A stretch of 64,000 nucleotides of DNA from Paenibacillus bouchesdurhonensis. Lineage in GTDB: Bacteria; Bacillota; Bacilli; Paenibacillales; Paenibacillaceae. Where the stretch lies: contig NZ_LT732548.1 in the NCBI RefSeq assembly GCF_900155685.1, forward strand, positions 4,599,301 through 4,663,300, written 5' to 3'. Every line of letters starts with the position of its first letter. The first letter of the stretch is position 1. Positions 18,432 to 27,539 of the stretch are shown here, in pieces. The notes under the pieces were generated by a model. That model searched no databases, was not told the DNA's origin, and saw only the letters and a program-made list of their open reading frames with translations. The translations under genes were made by a program, and so were the position numbers.

Positions 18432-19658
18432 CTAATCTTTGTAGGGGTCGAATTCGTTTGCCCCGGCCATACATACCCCAATCGGCTTAAGTACATGCAG
18501 CACCTCAAGCGTTTCGCTGTGCGCATCCAGAACCTCTTGCAGTTTGCGATAGACGAATGGACTTTCATCCGTTCCCGCACCGCGCAGTTCTACTCCGAAT
18601 TCCCGAATAGCATCCAGCATTTGCTTCGGAGTAATCTGTCCGCCCCTTCGGCTGCGCGTTTTCCAGTTCATTTTGCCTGCTGCTTGTGTTCGGCTCATAA
18701 TGCGGCCTGCCCCATGCACCGTACTGTAATAGGCATCTCCGTTCTCCTCCGTGTCCTTCCCCCGAACAATGACGGAGATGTCGCCCATGCTCCCGCCGAT
18801 AAAGCCAAGCTGACCCGGAGCGGACGGCGTTGCCCCTTTGCGGACAACAACGACATCTTTCCCATTGTGCACTTCTTTCCAAGCATAGTTATGATGGTTG
18901 TGCACCTCAAAATCCGCTTCTGCCCCGAGAATGGACAGCACCTCTTGCATGACATAATCCCGCCCTGCGTAGGCGTAACGTCCAGCAAGCTTCATCGCCC
19001 GATTATACATATCGCCAGCTTCGCTGTTCAAATCCAGCAATAGCGGCGGCTGGTCCATCGATTCGCCCGGCGCCTTATCCGTGAAGCGTCTGCCCGCTGC
19101 GAGATTCATGAATCCACTGGCCGTCTTATGACCGAAGCCACGACTCCCGAAGTGATTCCCGACCCATAGCCGCCCCGTCTCCGGCTCTTCGAATAGGTCG
19201 ACATAATGGTTGCCGCTGCCTACCGTGCCGAGCTGACTGCGGGCCAGCGCCTTCAGCTTGTCATGCTCCTGCTGGCCAAAAGCCTGATAAACACTCCAAT
19301 CCGGATCATCGAATAATTCATGATCGAGCCTGTCTTTGTTGACCCGGCCGACCCCAAACGATATTTTCTTCGCGATTTCATCCATGATCTTCCCAAGTCC
19401 CTGCCGAATGTCTCCTGCGTACAGATTCGTTCGTACCGCCTTATTCCCGCAAGCGATATCGTATCCTACGCCGGACGGGGATATTTGCCCGTCATACACG
19501 ACAACACCGCCAATCGGCTGGCTGTAGCCTTTATGATGATCTGCCATCAGCAGGGACTGCACAACATTCCCTGTTGTTGCACACATTTTTGCTTGAGCTA
19601 CCGCTCCTTCGTCTGGCTTCCCCCAGACGCGCACACCATCAATGTTCTGATATGCCAT
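18432..19658 (-). CDS. rtcB: RtcB-family RNA ligase
   Basis: The protein has 408 residues and GGAGAG before its ATG. RtcB joins RNA 2',3'-cyclic-phosphate or 3'-phosphate ends to 5'-OH ends using GTP and manganese. The visible hallmarks are the metal-binding DIACGN (Cys70), GSGNHYVDLFE (148-157), HNHHNYAW (253-260), the GGSMGD loop (288-293) and HGAGR with the expected guanylylated His315. It follows the nucleotidyltransferase gene by 61 bp on the same strand. No archease or RtcA gene is next to it. Tandem WYL genes transcribed in the opposite direction suggest inducible expression. Confidence 0.95.
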   Translation of the reverse strand: MAYQNIDGVRVWGKPDEGAVAQAKMCATTGNVVQSLLMADHHKGYSQPIGGVVVYDGQISPSGVGYDIACGNKAVRTNLYAGDIRQGLGKIMDEIAKKISFGVGRVNKDRLDHELFDDPDWSVYQAFGQQEHDKLKALARSQLGTVGSGNHYVDLFEEPETGRLWVGNHFGSRGFGHKTASGFMNLAAGRRFTDKAPGESMDQPPLLLDLNSEAGDMYNRAMKLAGRYAYAGRDYVMQEVLSILGAEADFEVHNHHNYAWKEVHNGKDVVVVRKGATPSAPGQLGFIGGSMGDISVIVRGKDTEENGDAYYSTVHGAGRIMSRTQAAGKMNWKTRSRRGGQITPKQMLDAIREFGVELRGAGTDESPFVYRKLQEVLDAHSETLEVLHVLKPIGVCMAGANEFDPYKD

Positions 19659-19719
19659 GATGCTCTCTCTCCTCTATTCCATGATTCTACGATCTTTTGT
19701 CATTTTGATTACTTCATGC

Positions 19720-20544
19720 TCACATCTCCGCCGGTTCCTCGTGATTACTTCCTCCTCCGGCCTTACCCCCAGCTTCCTTTATTAACGTCCGGAACAGTTC
19801 GTCGAGTTGACGATCTTGTTCGTTAGCAGACGATGGCATTCCCTTCGCAGCTTGCTTGTAATGCTGAATTTTCTCATCCAAAAACGCGTTAATCGGACGG
19901 ATCTGCGGTTCATAATCCATTTCATCGCCGGATTTTTTGCGCGCGAGGAGACAATCGACGGCTTCCTTTAGCTCGCCTTTTCCCGGCAACAGCTCATCTG
20001 TAAGCGTAGTAAATTCGATCGGTGGCATCGTGCCGTGTTTTTCGATCCACTGGCAGGCCAACACTGGCCGCAGCACATAGAAATACTTCTTGATCCTCAC
20101 CTGTTCCCCCTGCAAGTACTCCCGATAGTTCCCCTCAGCCATATGCAAGTAATGATACATGCAGGCCTTCGGCGAGAATGTTGCCGAAGAGAGATTGCGA
20201 ATTTGCTCTGCCGCAGAATAATCCTCCATGTAAACGATGGGCGATTGCAGCCACTCCAATAACGGCGGATTGGATTTGCGGAATAAGTTCAGTGCCTTTT
20301 TCAAATCCCAGCCGTTAATATCGAGCAGATCGCTGATCGGGCGCTCAATGACATCCCTTTTTTCAAAAATCGATAAATACCATTCCATCGGCCTGACATA
20401 TATGAATCTTACATCATAATCACTGTCCTTTGAAGGAAAGCCCCATGCTCTGCTCCCCGACTCGCAGGCATATAAAATCCGCACCTGCTCTTCCTGCTCA
20501 ATTCGCCGCAATTGCGCTAATATTTGTTGCCGCTGCTCAGACAT
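19720..20544 (-). CDS. Predicted nucleotidyltransferase, COG3541 (DNA polymerase beta superfamily)
   Basis: The protein has 274 residues and GGAGAG 8 nt before its ATG. The N-terminal motif is GSRAWGFPSKDSDYDVRF (about 29-46), the Gly-Ser plus Asp-x-Asp signature of polymerase-beta-type nucleotidyltransferases. A long helical region and a conserved MYHYLHMAEGNYREY segment follow, as in COG3541 proteins. The exact reaction is unknown; adding a nucleotide to an RNA end or a protein is possible. It is the first gene of a probable two-gene operon with rtcB, which points to RNA end processing. Confidence 0.8.
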   Translation of the reverse strand: MSEQRQQILAQLRRIEQEEQVRILYACESGSRAWGFPSKDSDYDVRFIYVRPMEWYLSIFEKRDVIERPISDLLDINGWDLKKALNLFRKSNPPLLEWLQSPIVYMEDYSAAEQIRNLSSATFSPKACMYHYLHMAEGNYREYLQGEQVRIKKYFYVLRPVLACQWIEKHGTMPPIEFTTLTDELLPGKGELKEAVDCLLARKKSGDEMDYEPQIRPINAFLDEKIQHYKQAAKGMPSSANEQDRQLDELFRTLIKEAGGKAGGGSNHEEPAEM

Positions 20545-20783
20545 GTGTTTCTCTCCTTTCTAAGCATACATGTATATGCAAGTTACAAAATTGGATCTGC
20601 AAGGCCTGACCGTTCAATTGAACCAGCCGTACTCCATACTCCCAGCATGCCTGAACTCAGAGCAATTGAACATGGCACAAGTATTACAACCCTCGATGAA
20701 CCGTAGATTTCCTCCCCCCTTTTCTCTTATTATTGTTACAATAGTATCTGCACATATCTTGGGAAATGGGGGAATTAACGGCG

Positions 20784-22094
20784 ATGGCCAAAGAAAGCTT
20801 CGATAAAGAAATCCAGTTCCTGCGCATGCTGGCGCTCACCAGTGGGGCCTACAGCAGGCAGCAGTTCGCGGAGCGGCTGGGCATCTCCGTACATACTTTT
20901 GATAAGACGCTGCGGCGACTCAAGGAAATCGTTTACTCGACGTACGAGCAGTTGCCGCAGGAACAGGGCAAGGAGTTCGCGGAAACCCTCCGCTTCAACT
21001 ACTATGATTCGAGCGATCCAATGCTGCTCTTCCTCTATCGCGCCAAATCCCTGAAGGAATCCGAATCGCAGAGGATTTCGCTGCTGCTTGCTGCCTTGAA
21101 TGAGCATGCGCTGACCGCGATGGAACTAATGGACGTTTGCTGCAGCCGCCTTGATCCCGAACTGCCCCTGCCTGACGAGAAGACGATCCGTTCTGATCTG
21201 AAATACTTAGAAGAGGTCGGTGTCATCCGTAAAGAGAATGCAGCACGCCCCTACCGCTACAGCCTACGTAACGATCTGGTTCAAGCCCTATCGATGGAGG
21301 AGTTGTATGATTTGTATGACTTCATCGATGTCATGGCCAACACGCAAGTACCATCGGTTCAAGGTTATCTTCTCCGCGATGGATTAAAAAAACATCTCCT
21401 GCGGAACGATGTCGAGAAACATGCGATTGAGCCATTCTTGTATAAGTATCACTTTTACTCGAGAATTCTGGATGAGGCCCATTTATTCACCCTACTCAGC
21501 GCCATTCGCAACCGCCGTAAGGTACAATTTCTGTATTTCTCACCGAAAGCGGAGAACAGCTATACCTCCCGAAACACAAATCCTCTGTTCGAACGGGATT
21601 CCAAGGGCAGCCTAGTGCAGACCCTTCCGCTCAAAGTGGTCTACGACCACCAGTACGGCCGGTGGTATCTGCTGTCGAACAGCAGGGTGGGCATTCGTAA
21701 ATACCGGATGGAAGGAATAACCCAAATTGAGGAGACGGCATTCACCACACCGGAAGTCTTCGATGCCAAGCGGGCTGAACTGGAGGAGAAACTCCGGCAC
21801 AGCTGGCTCATTGACACTGGACGCCCCGTAATGGTACGGGCTCGCTTCTTTAATCCGGGGCGCTTTGAACCGAATTTTGTGAAGCAGCGCGTTCTTTTGC
21901 AGGGGCAATGGGGAGAGATCGTGGAAGAAGATGAAAACTCTTTTATTTATGAGATCATGGTCAACGGGACGACGGAGATCAAGCCGTGGCTGCGCAGCTT
22001 CGGGTCGAGCTGTGAAATTCTCGAACCCGCCTATTTCCGGCAGCAAATGATTGACGAGTGGAAGGAGATTCAGGCGTACTATGCATCTTTTTGA
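20784..22094 (+). CDS. WYL-domain transcriptional regulator
   Basis: This 436-residue protein starts at ATG 20784 (GGGGGA 10 nt upstream); ATG 20766 is an alternative with a poorer site. The N-terminus looks like a DeoR/HTH_11-type DNA-binding domain (RQQFAERLGISVHTFDKTLRRLKEI). A central winged-helix-like region leads to a WYL domain (about 235-330) with the motif GRWYLLS, followed by a WCX-like C-terminal extension (PVMVRARF). WYL regulators bind nucleic acid or small ligands. It is divergent from the nucleotidyltransferase/rtcB operon and overlaps the next WYL gene, so it probably controls the RNA repair genes. Confidence 0.82.
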   Translation: MAKESFDKEIQFLRMLALTSGAYSRQQFAERLGISVHTFDKTLRRLKEIVYSTYEQLPQEQGKEFAETLRFNYYDSSDPMLLFLYRAKSLKESESQRISLLLAALNEHALTAMELMDVCCSRLDPELPLPDEKTIRSDLKYLEEVGVIRKENAARPYRYSLRNDLVQALSMEELYDLYDFIDVMANTQVPSVQGYLLRDGLKKHLLRNDVEKHAIEPFLYKYHFYSRILDEAHLFTLLSAIRNRRKVQFLYFSPKAENSYTSRNTNPLFERDSKGSLVQTLPLKVVYDHQYGRWYLLSNSRVGIRKYRMEGITQIEETAFTTPEVFDAKRAELEEKLRHSWLIDTGRPVMVRARFFNPGRFEPNFVKQRVLLQGQWGEIVEEDENSFIYEIMVNGTTEIKPWLRSFGSSCEILEPAYFRQQMIDEWKEIQAYYASF

Positions 22095-22905
22095 GAAAAT
22101 TTTCAATTACCAGGTCATCTCCCGGCTGGAAGACTCGGGGATCTTCATGGTCACCTCGCAGGAGCGGGCTTGGCTGAAGACGATGCTGCAGCATCCTGCA
22201 GCTGCAGAAGCCTTCACTGCAGGGACAAGGGAGAAGCTGAATGCGCTGCTTGAGCAGGACGCTTGCGTGGAATTCTCCGAGCATCTCATCCACAAGGCGC
22301 GCAGCCTGGAAAAACAAGTGTACCACCCGCTCCTCCGCACTTTCCGCCAGTATATCACACAGCGCAGCGGGTTTCGTATCAGCTATGAGCTCAAGAACGG
22401 CCGCACACGGACAGAGCATTCCGGGTTCCCCTATAAGCTCGAGTACTCCATGGTCAAAAGGGAATGGTATCTGCTGTGGTATCATCACAGGCAACGCGCG
22501 CTCATGAGCACAAGATTGAGTAAAATTGTGACGGTGTCCGCCGAGACGATCAAGCCTTCCGATGCAGAATGCATCCTGGAGAAAATCCAGCAGGTGCTGG
22601 AATCGCGAAAATCCGAAGCCGTAATTCAAATCGTGCGAGAATATAACAGCGAATTGTCGCGCATCCTCTATGCCTTTTCCTGCTTTGAGAAGGACGTCCA
22701 TTATGATGCTGACACCGATACTTATCACGTCAGAGTCTGTGTACTCGGCGACGAAGTCGAATACTTGCTCTCCAAAATTCGTTTTCTCGGTAAAAGAGTG
22801 CTGGTGGTGGAAGGGGATTATTTAAAGAAACGCATGCTGGAATCATCGGCAAACGCGCTGGAGAGATACGGCATCGTTGCTGCCAAGGAGGAGCTGTCGT
22901 CATAA
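22081..22905 (+). CDS. WYL-domain protein without recognisable HTH
   Basis: The gene encodes 275 residues from ATG 22081, overlapping the previous WYL gene by 14 nt, with AAGGAG 13 nt upstream. The first 90 residues are helical but show no clear DNA-binding motif. A WYL domain (about 95-165) has KREWYLLWY followed by LSKI, and a WCX-like C-terminus (IVREYNSELSR, YHVRVCVLGDEVEYLLSKI) ends the protein. Lacking an HTH, it may act as a partner of the first WYL protein. A weak hairpin (22906-22929) followed by a T-run may end the transcript. Confidence 0.75.
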   Translation: MHLFEKIFNYQVISRLEDSGIFMVTSQERAWLKTMLQHPAAAEAFTAGTREKLNALLEQDACVEFSEHLIHKARSLEKQVYHPLLRTFRQYITQRSGFRISYELKNGRTRTEHSGFPYKLEYSMVKREWYLLWYHHRQRALMSTRLSKIVTVSAETIKPSDAECILEKIQQVLESRKSEAVIQIVREYNSELSRILYAFSCFEKDVHYDADTDTYHVRVCVLGDEVEYLLSKIRFLGKRVLVVEGDYLKKRMLESSANALERYGIVAAKEELSS

Positions 22906-22966
22906 CGCCTTACAGCTTCCGGCAAGGCGCGTTGCTCCCTCCTTTTTACGAATTACATAGCATAAA

Positions 22967-22999
22967 GCGCGAATGCCGGGATTGCCCCAGCACTCGCGC
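22967..22999. terminator. Bidirectional terminator between WYL genes and sulfatase maturase
   Basis: A 14-bp stem (two wobble pairs on the minus strand) lies between convergent genes. Five T follow on the plus strand and three on the minus strand, so it probably serves mainly the WYL operon and also the maturase gene. Confidence 0.7.
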
Positions 23000-23003
23000 C
23001 TTT

Positions 23004-24272
23004 TTAATGATGAAGTGACGATTTCAAAGCCGCACAGCACTGCTTATACTTCTTCCCGCTGCCGCAAGGACAAGGGTCATTTCGTTCAGGCAGTTTCCCT
23101 TTGAAATATCGAATGACGTTCTGTTCAAATAATCGGGCCCTCACCTTGTTTCCTAGCTGCTTCATCCGTTCATCCGCATAGCTGTACACCTGCTTGTAGC
23201 TGGAGCAGAAGTAATCGACATCGGATGTGAGCAGATCCGTGCTCCATTCCCGGTTGCGCGGGCAGCCGCCATGGCAGAGCTTCTTCCAATCGCACGTCCT
23301 GCACGGCTCCGGCAAATTCGGCTTCATTTTGAGGAATTTATCGTATAAAGGGTGCGCCAAGATTTCTTCGATGGAATCCGTCCCCACATTGCCCACTTTC
23401 CAATCGGCATGGATGAAAAAGTCGCAAGGGAACGCATCCCCGTTCTGTTCCAGGATAATCGTTTGCGGACAAGCAGCACGATGAATACATAAGCCAGGCT
23501 CCCGATTTACATAAACATTTAGCATTTCATCAAAAAAGCGGATCGAGGTTTGGGGCTCTCCATCGTTATACCAGCAATCGAAGGCCTCGCAGAGGAAATC
23601 GCCATACTCTTCCGGCGTAATATCGTACACCCCGGGACGGTTAATTTCCTGCGCCCGAAAATCCATGCATGGAATAAATTGCACAAAGGCAAGGTTCTCT
23701 GATTCAAAGAAGCGCATCATTTCGGCTGCCTTGTCGACATTTCCTTTATGGACTACAGTCAATATATTAAAATCAACGCGATGCTTGCGAAGATGCGCTA
23801 TTCCCTTCATCACCCGGTCAAAGCTGCCTTGTCCTACGGAATCAACCCTTCTTGCATCGTGAATTTCTTTAGAGCCATCGAGGCTGACGCCGACCAGAAA
23901 GTTAAACTTCTTTAAAAAAGAAGCCCATTTATCCGTGATCAGCGTCCCGTTCGTCTGCAACGAATTGCTGATTATCGTATTTCTTGGTGCATGCTTGGCC
24001 TGAAGCTGTACCACTTCCTCGAAGAAATCCAGGCCGGCCAGCAGCGGTTCCCCTCCCTGCCAGGCAAAGGTGGCCGCCCCCCTCGATCTCTCCATGTATT
24101 CCCTAATGAATTTCTCCAGGATGATCGGATCGATCCGGTTGATCTTTCTTCCCGGCTTTCCGCCGCAAGTACTGTAATAACAATAATCACAGGCTAAATT
24201 GCAATCCTCCGAAACCGTCTTCCACATCACACTGATGTTTCGATGTTCCGCTGCCGAACATCCGCTGCTCAT
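23004..24272 (-). CDS. Anaerobic sulfatase-maturating enzyme (radical SAM/SPASM) with C-terminal SEC-C motif
   Basis: The protein has 422 residues and AAGGAGGG before its ATG. The radical SAM cluster motif is CNLACDYC (24-31). The SPASM region carries cysteines in CIHRAACP, FPCDFF and CRTCDWKKLCHGGCP. Such enzymes oxidise a cysteine or serine in sulfatases to formylglycine. The C-terminus adds a SEC-C-type zinc motif (DPCPCGSGKKYKQCC). The gene lies directly downstream of a Cys-type sulfatase gene, its obvious substrate, separated by a hairpin. Confidence 0.93.
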   Translation of the reverse strand: MSSGCSAAEHRNISVMWKTVSEDCNLACDYCYYSTCGGKPGRKINRIDPIILEKFIREYMERSRGAATFAWQGGEPLLAGLDFFEEVVQLQAKHAPRNTIISNSLQTNGTLITDKWASFLKKFNFLVGVSLDGSKEIHDARRVDSVGQGSFDRVMKGIAHLRKHRVDFNILTVVHKGNVDKAAEMMRFFESENLAFVQFIPCMDFRAQEINRPGVYDITPEEYGDFLCEAFDCWYNDGEPQTSIRFFDEMLNVYVNREPGLCIHRAACPQTIILEQNGDAFPCDFFIHADWKVGNVGTDSIEEILAHPLYDKFLKMKPNLPEPCRTCDWKKLCHGGCPRNREWSTDLLTSDVDYFCSSYKQVYSYADERMKQLGNKVRARLFEQNVIRYFKGKLPERNDPCPCGSGKKYKQCCAALKSSLHH

Positions 24273-24306
24273 GCTTCTCCCTCCTTGAGTTCATGCTCCA
24301 CTTAGA

Positions 24307-24338
24307 AGGCCCCGATGAATCTTGCATCATCAGGGCCT
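24307..24338 (-). promoter_or_regulatory. Intercistronic hairpin between sulfatase and its maturase
   Basis: On the minus strand a 12-bp stem (AGGCCCTGATGA with TCATCGGGGCCT) lies 9-40 nt after the sulfatase stop. No T-run follows, so it is more likely an mRNA-stabilising or partial-attenuation element than a full terminator. Confidence 0.5.
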
Positions 24339-24346
24339 GGCGATAA

Positions 24347-25726
24347 TTACACTTTAAATTCCTTGGCGTGGAACGGACCGCCTTCCTTCATCACCGTCCA
24401 CAAAGGATCAACATCATGCTCCATCGTGGACATCATTTCGTCATGCCATTCGTTCAGATAATATACAGCATCTTTGCAAAGATCTCGTCTTTCCTCAGCA
24501 AGATTGTGCTGCTCATAAGGGTCCTCCTTCAGATTGAACAGCATTTCCCTCGGAAATCCATGATGACCGTCATGATAAGTGCGAATATAGAGCCAATCGC
24601 CGAATCTTACGCTTCTCTGACAGACATGGGCGCATTGGGAGAATACCAAGTACTCTCTGCCCGTTTCCGCTCCGCTTAGCACGCTGTCGGCATAACTTCG
24701 CCCATCCCAGGACGGTGCTTTCTCGCCGCCCAGCAGGCTGGTTAACGTAGGGGCAAGGTCAAGATGGTAGTGCAGCCCTTCGTCCACAACGCCTTTCGCG
24801 CCATTAGGCCAGCGGATGATCATCGGAATTTGGCAAGTGCCGCGATCCGCGGTACCATGCTCGGAATAAATTCCGAGCTCGCCCATATTCTCGCCATGAT
24901 CCGCACTGATCAGGATCGCCGTATCCTCCAGGATGCCCATCTTCTCCAACTTGCGAAGCACTTGGCCGACATGAGCATCCATGTAGCGGATCGCGCAATC
25001 GTAGTTGTCGATGATCGTCCTTAAGTCCTCATATTCCTCAATCGGCTTGCCGTGTCGGGGCCATCTGAAATAATGGGTCTTGGCTAACTCGTTCATATGG
25101 TCGATGCTGTGCTGCCCGACCTTTTGCTTATGCTGGTTGAATACCTCTTCGGTAAGCCATTCCGGCATCGGGTCTTCCGCAAAGGGCTGGCCGAACTCCT
25201 CCGGCGTTCTGTAAGGAGTGTGGGGATCCCAGAAATTGAGATGCAGGAACCAGTTATCCATGCTGCCGTTATCCTCCAGCCACTTGAGAGCAACCGGGAG
25301 CACCTGTTCTGCGGATTCGTGGCCCTTCGCCCCGATATTGAATACTTCATTGAAGCCGGCGTTAAAAGTCCAGGCGGAATGTCTTTCCGCGAAGGTACTA
25401 ATCGTGGCCGTCTTATATCCCAACTGGCGTAGGGAGCCTGGAAGGCTCTCGTGCACCAGCTTGTCGTTGAAGTCCCGGCTTGGCCCCTCCCGCCTCATAT
25501 CCGCTGCGGTTCCTCCATGGCCGACGATGCCGGTATGGATGCCGAACCTGCCAGACATCAGGGCAGATCTGGATGGCAAACAAGGTGCATCGGTACAATA
25601 ATAATTCGTAAATATGACGCCTTCCTTAGCGACTTCGTCGATATTCGGTGAAGTCGTGCGATGGTAGCCATAGCAACCCAAATGATCGGGACGAAGAGAA
25701 TCTAGATCCAAATATAAAATTCTCAT
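24347..25726 (-). CDS. Type I sulfatase, Cys type, cytoplasmic
   Basis: The protein has 459 residues from ATG 25726; an in-frame TTG two codons upstream is the alternative. The sulfatase signature is CLPSRSALMSGR, with Cys49 converted to formylglycine. Metal-binding residues are visible in YLDLDSLRPDH near the start and in ISADHGENMG. There is no signal peptide, so the sulfate ester would be cut inside the cell after import. The gene follows two sugar ABC permease genes and precedes its maturase. With the upstream GH20 this suggests desulfation of a sulfated amino sugar such as GlcNAc-6-sulfate; that substrate is inferred, not shown. Confidence 0.92.
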   Translation of the reverse strand: MRILYLDLDSLRPDHLGCYGYHRTTSPNIDEVAKEGVIFTNYYCTDAPCLPSRSALMSGRFGIHTGIVGHGGTAADMRREGPSRDFNDKLVHESLPGSLRQLGYKTATISTFAERHSAWTFNAGFNEVFNIGAKGHESAEQVLPVALKWLEDNGSMDNWFLHLNFWDPHTPYRTPEEFGQPFAEDPMPEWLTEEVFNQHKQKVGQHSIDHMNELAKTHYFRWPRHGKPIEEYEDLRTIIDNYDCAIRYMDAHVGQVLRKLEKMGILEDTAILISADHGENMGELGIYSEHGTADRGTCQIPMIIRWPNGAKGVVDEGLHYHLDLAPTLTSLLGGEKAPSWDGRSYADSVLSGAETGREYLVFSQCAHVCQRSVRFGDWLYIRTYHDGHHGFPREMLFNLKEDPYEQHNLAEERRDLCKDAVYYLNEWHDEMMSTMEHDVDPLWTVMKEGGPFHAKEFKV

Positions 25727-25804
25727 TAGCAAGTAACCTGCCTTTTAATCGAAAATTTGAATAAAAATGAGTGTCGTTTTTACGCCGATTAGGTACGATA
25801 GAAA

Positions 25805-26629
25805 TTATCCTTTAACTGAACCCGCAATGCCATCGACGAAGAATCGCTGCAGGAACAGGAAGATAACGACAATCGGTACAATGGCGATAGTGCCTCCCGC
25901 GGCAATCCCTGTCCAATCGACGATGTTCTCCCCTTGGAGTGCATACAAACCGACGGAGAGCGGACGCGCATTCGGTGCGCTCAGCGTCAATATCAAAGGC
26001 AGCAGGAAGGAGTTCCACGACCAGATGAATTGCATGATCATCACGCTGCCGATGACGGGCTTGGACAGAGGCAGCATAACCATGATAAAGGTTCGGAAGA
26101 AACCGCTGCCGTCTACGATGGACGCTTCTTCAAGCTCATTGGGGATTTTAGCGAAGAAAGTGGCAAACAGCAAAATGAAAATCAGATGATTTCCACCAGC
26201 TTCAGCCAGGATCACACCCATCTGCGTATTCACCAAGCCCAGCTTCCGGATCAAATCGTATATCGGAATTATAGCGAACTCCATCGGTACAAACATGCTG
26301 GAGATTAATAGGGCATAAATGATCTTCTTCCCTTTGAATGAATATCTTCCGAGCACGTAACCGCAGGTAGCCGTCGTAAAGAAAACAATCGCAATCGTGC
26401 CTACCGTAATAATTACACTGTTGATAAAATATTGTTCAAAATTCGCTTGGTTCCATGCCCGCGCAATATTATCGAAAGTAAAGTGCTTCGGAATTAAAGA
26501 AAGGCCATTCGCAAAAAATTCGTTTTGCGTCTTGAACGAGGCCGTTACCATCCATAGGAACGGATAGATCCAAACTAGACAAAAGGCGGTCATAACAATA
26601 TAGAATATCGAGCGCTTAATCATCCTCAT
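25805..26629 (-). CDS. Carbohydrate ABC transporter permease (MalG type)
   Basis: This 274-residue membrane protein has six predicted helices. The EAA loop of MalG-type permeases is visible (ELEEASIVDGSGFFRTFIMVMLPLSKP). Its ATG shares one base with the stop of the upstream permease (TAATG), so the two are coupled. It would form the channel for an oligosaccharide with the other permease and the lipoprotein. No ATPase gene is present in the locus; such importers often share an MsmX-type ATPase encoded elsewhere. Confidence 0.92.
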   Translation of the reverse strand: MRMIKRSIFYIVMTAFCLVWIYPFLWMVTASFKTQNEFFANGLSLIPKHFTFDNIARAWNQANFEQYFINSVIITVGTIAIVFFTTATCGYVLGRYSFKGKKIIYALLISSMFVPMEFAIIPIYDLIRKLGLVNTQMGVILAEAGGNHLIFILLFATFFAKIPNELEEASIVDGSGFFRTFIMVMLPLSKPVIGSVMIMQFIWSWNSFLLPLILTLSAPNARPLSVGLYALQGENIVDWTGIAAGGTIAIVPIVVIFLFLQRFFVDGIAGSVKG

Positions 26630-27525
26630 TACTTATTACCACCTTTGATTCTCTTTTGCACGAAGGACTGGAAGATAGCCAGGAGTATTATCGTCAAGGC
26701 GAAGAACAATCCGGCCGCCGAAGCGTAGCCCAATTGCGGCAGTCCCATCTCGCTTGTAAAGGCGTAACGATAAATATAAGTAGATACGACATCTGTGGCA
26801 AAGAACGGCCCGCCATTCGTCATTGTTTTAACCAAGTCGAAGGCCTTCAACGAGTTGACCACGTTCAGCAGAAGAATGATCGTTCCAATCGGAATCAAGA
26901 GAGGCACTGTAATATGCGTGAATTTCCGAATTCCGGTGGCGCCGTCCACTTCAGCCGCTTCATACAGCTCCTGCGAAATCGATTGCAGGCCGGCTAGCCA
27001 GTAGACCAGATTGACGCCAAGGTTTTTCCACACCGAGATCAATACGACCGTGAACATCGCCCACTTGGCATCGCCCAGCCAGTTGATCGGCTGATCCAGC
27101 AAGCCCATGCTCATCAGTGCCCCATTGACGGCACCATCGCTTCCCCAAATGAAGACCATGATGATCCCAACGATCGAAGTCGTCGTTACGACTGGAAGAA
27201 AGATGAACGTACGGAATAAATTCGCTGCCTTTAGCCCTGGACGATGCAAAATTACCGCAAGGATGAGCGCAAAGATCAGATGGAAGGGCACCGTGCCCGC
27301 CATGAATTTGAAACTGTTCTTGAACGCGTTCCAGAAGTAAGGATCCTGAGCCACTTTAATAAAGTTCTGCATGCCCACAAACTTGGCATCAGAGGTCAAG
27401 CCCGACCAATCGAGTGTAGAATAATACCAGCTGGCCACAATGGGCCAGCCTTGAAACATCGCGAATAATGACAACGTAGGGAACAGGAACACCCAATACC
27501 AAACTACGTTTTTCGAATTCTTCAT
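26629..27525 (-). CDS. Carbohydrate ABC transporter permease (MalF/UgpA type)
   Basis: The protein has 298 residues with six helices and the MalF-type EAA loop (LYEAAEVDGATGIRKFTHITVPLL). It ends by overlapping the next permease start by one base and starts 14 nt after the solute-binding protein stop. It is the first permease of the sulfatase-linked ABC importer. Confidence 0.92.
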   Translation of the reverse strand: MKNSKNVVWYWVFLFPTLSLFAMFQGWPIVASWYYSTLDWSGLTSDAKFVGMQNFIKVAQDPYFWNAFKNSFKFMAGTVPFHLIFALILAVILHRPGLKAANLFRTFIFLPVVTTTSIVGIIMVFIWGSDGAVNGALMSMGLLDQPINWLGDAKWAMFTVVLISVWKNLGVNLVYWLAGLQSISQELYEAAEVDGATGIRKFTHITVPLLIPIGTIILLLNVVNSLKAFDLVKTMTNGGPFFATDVVSTYIYRYAFTSEMGLPQLGYASAAGLFFALTIILLAIFQSFVQKRIKGGNK

Positions 27526-27539
27526 TTTGATATTACTCC

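Noticed and set aside
21979..22728. 249-codon minus-strand frame
   Set aside because: It lies antisense across the end of the first WYL gene and most of the second, which have clear WYL motifs; the antisense product has no recognisable domain.
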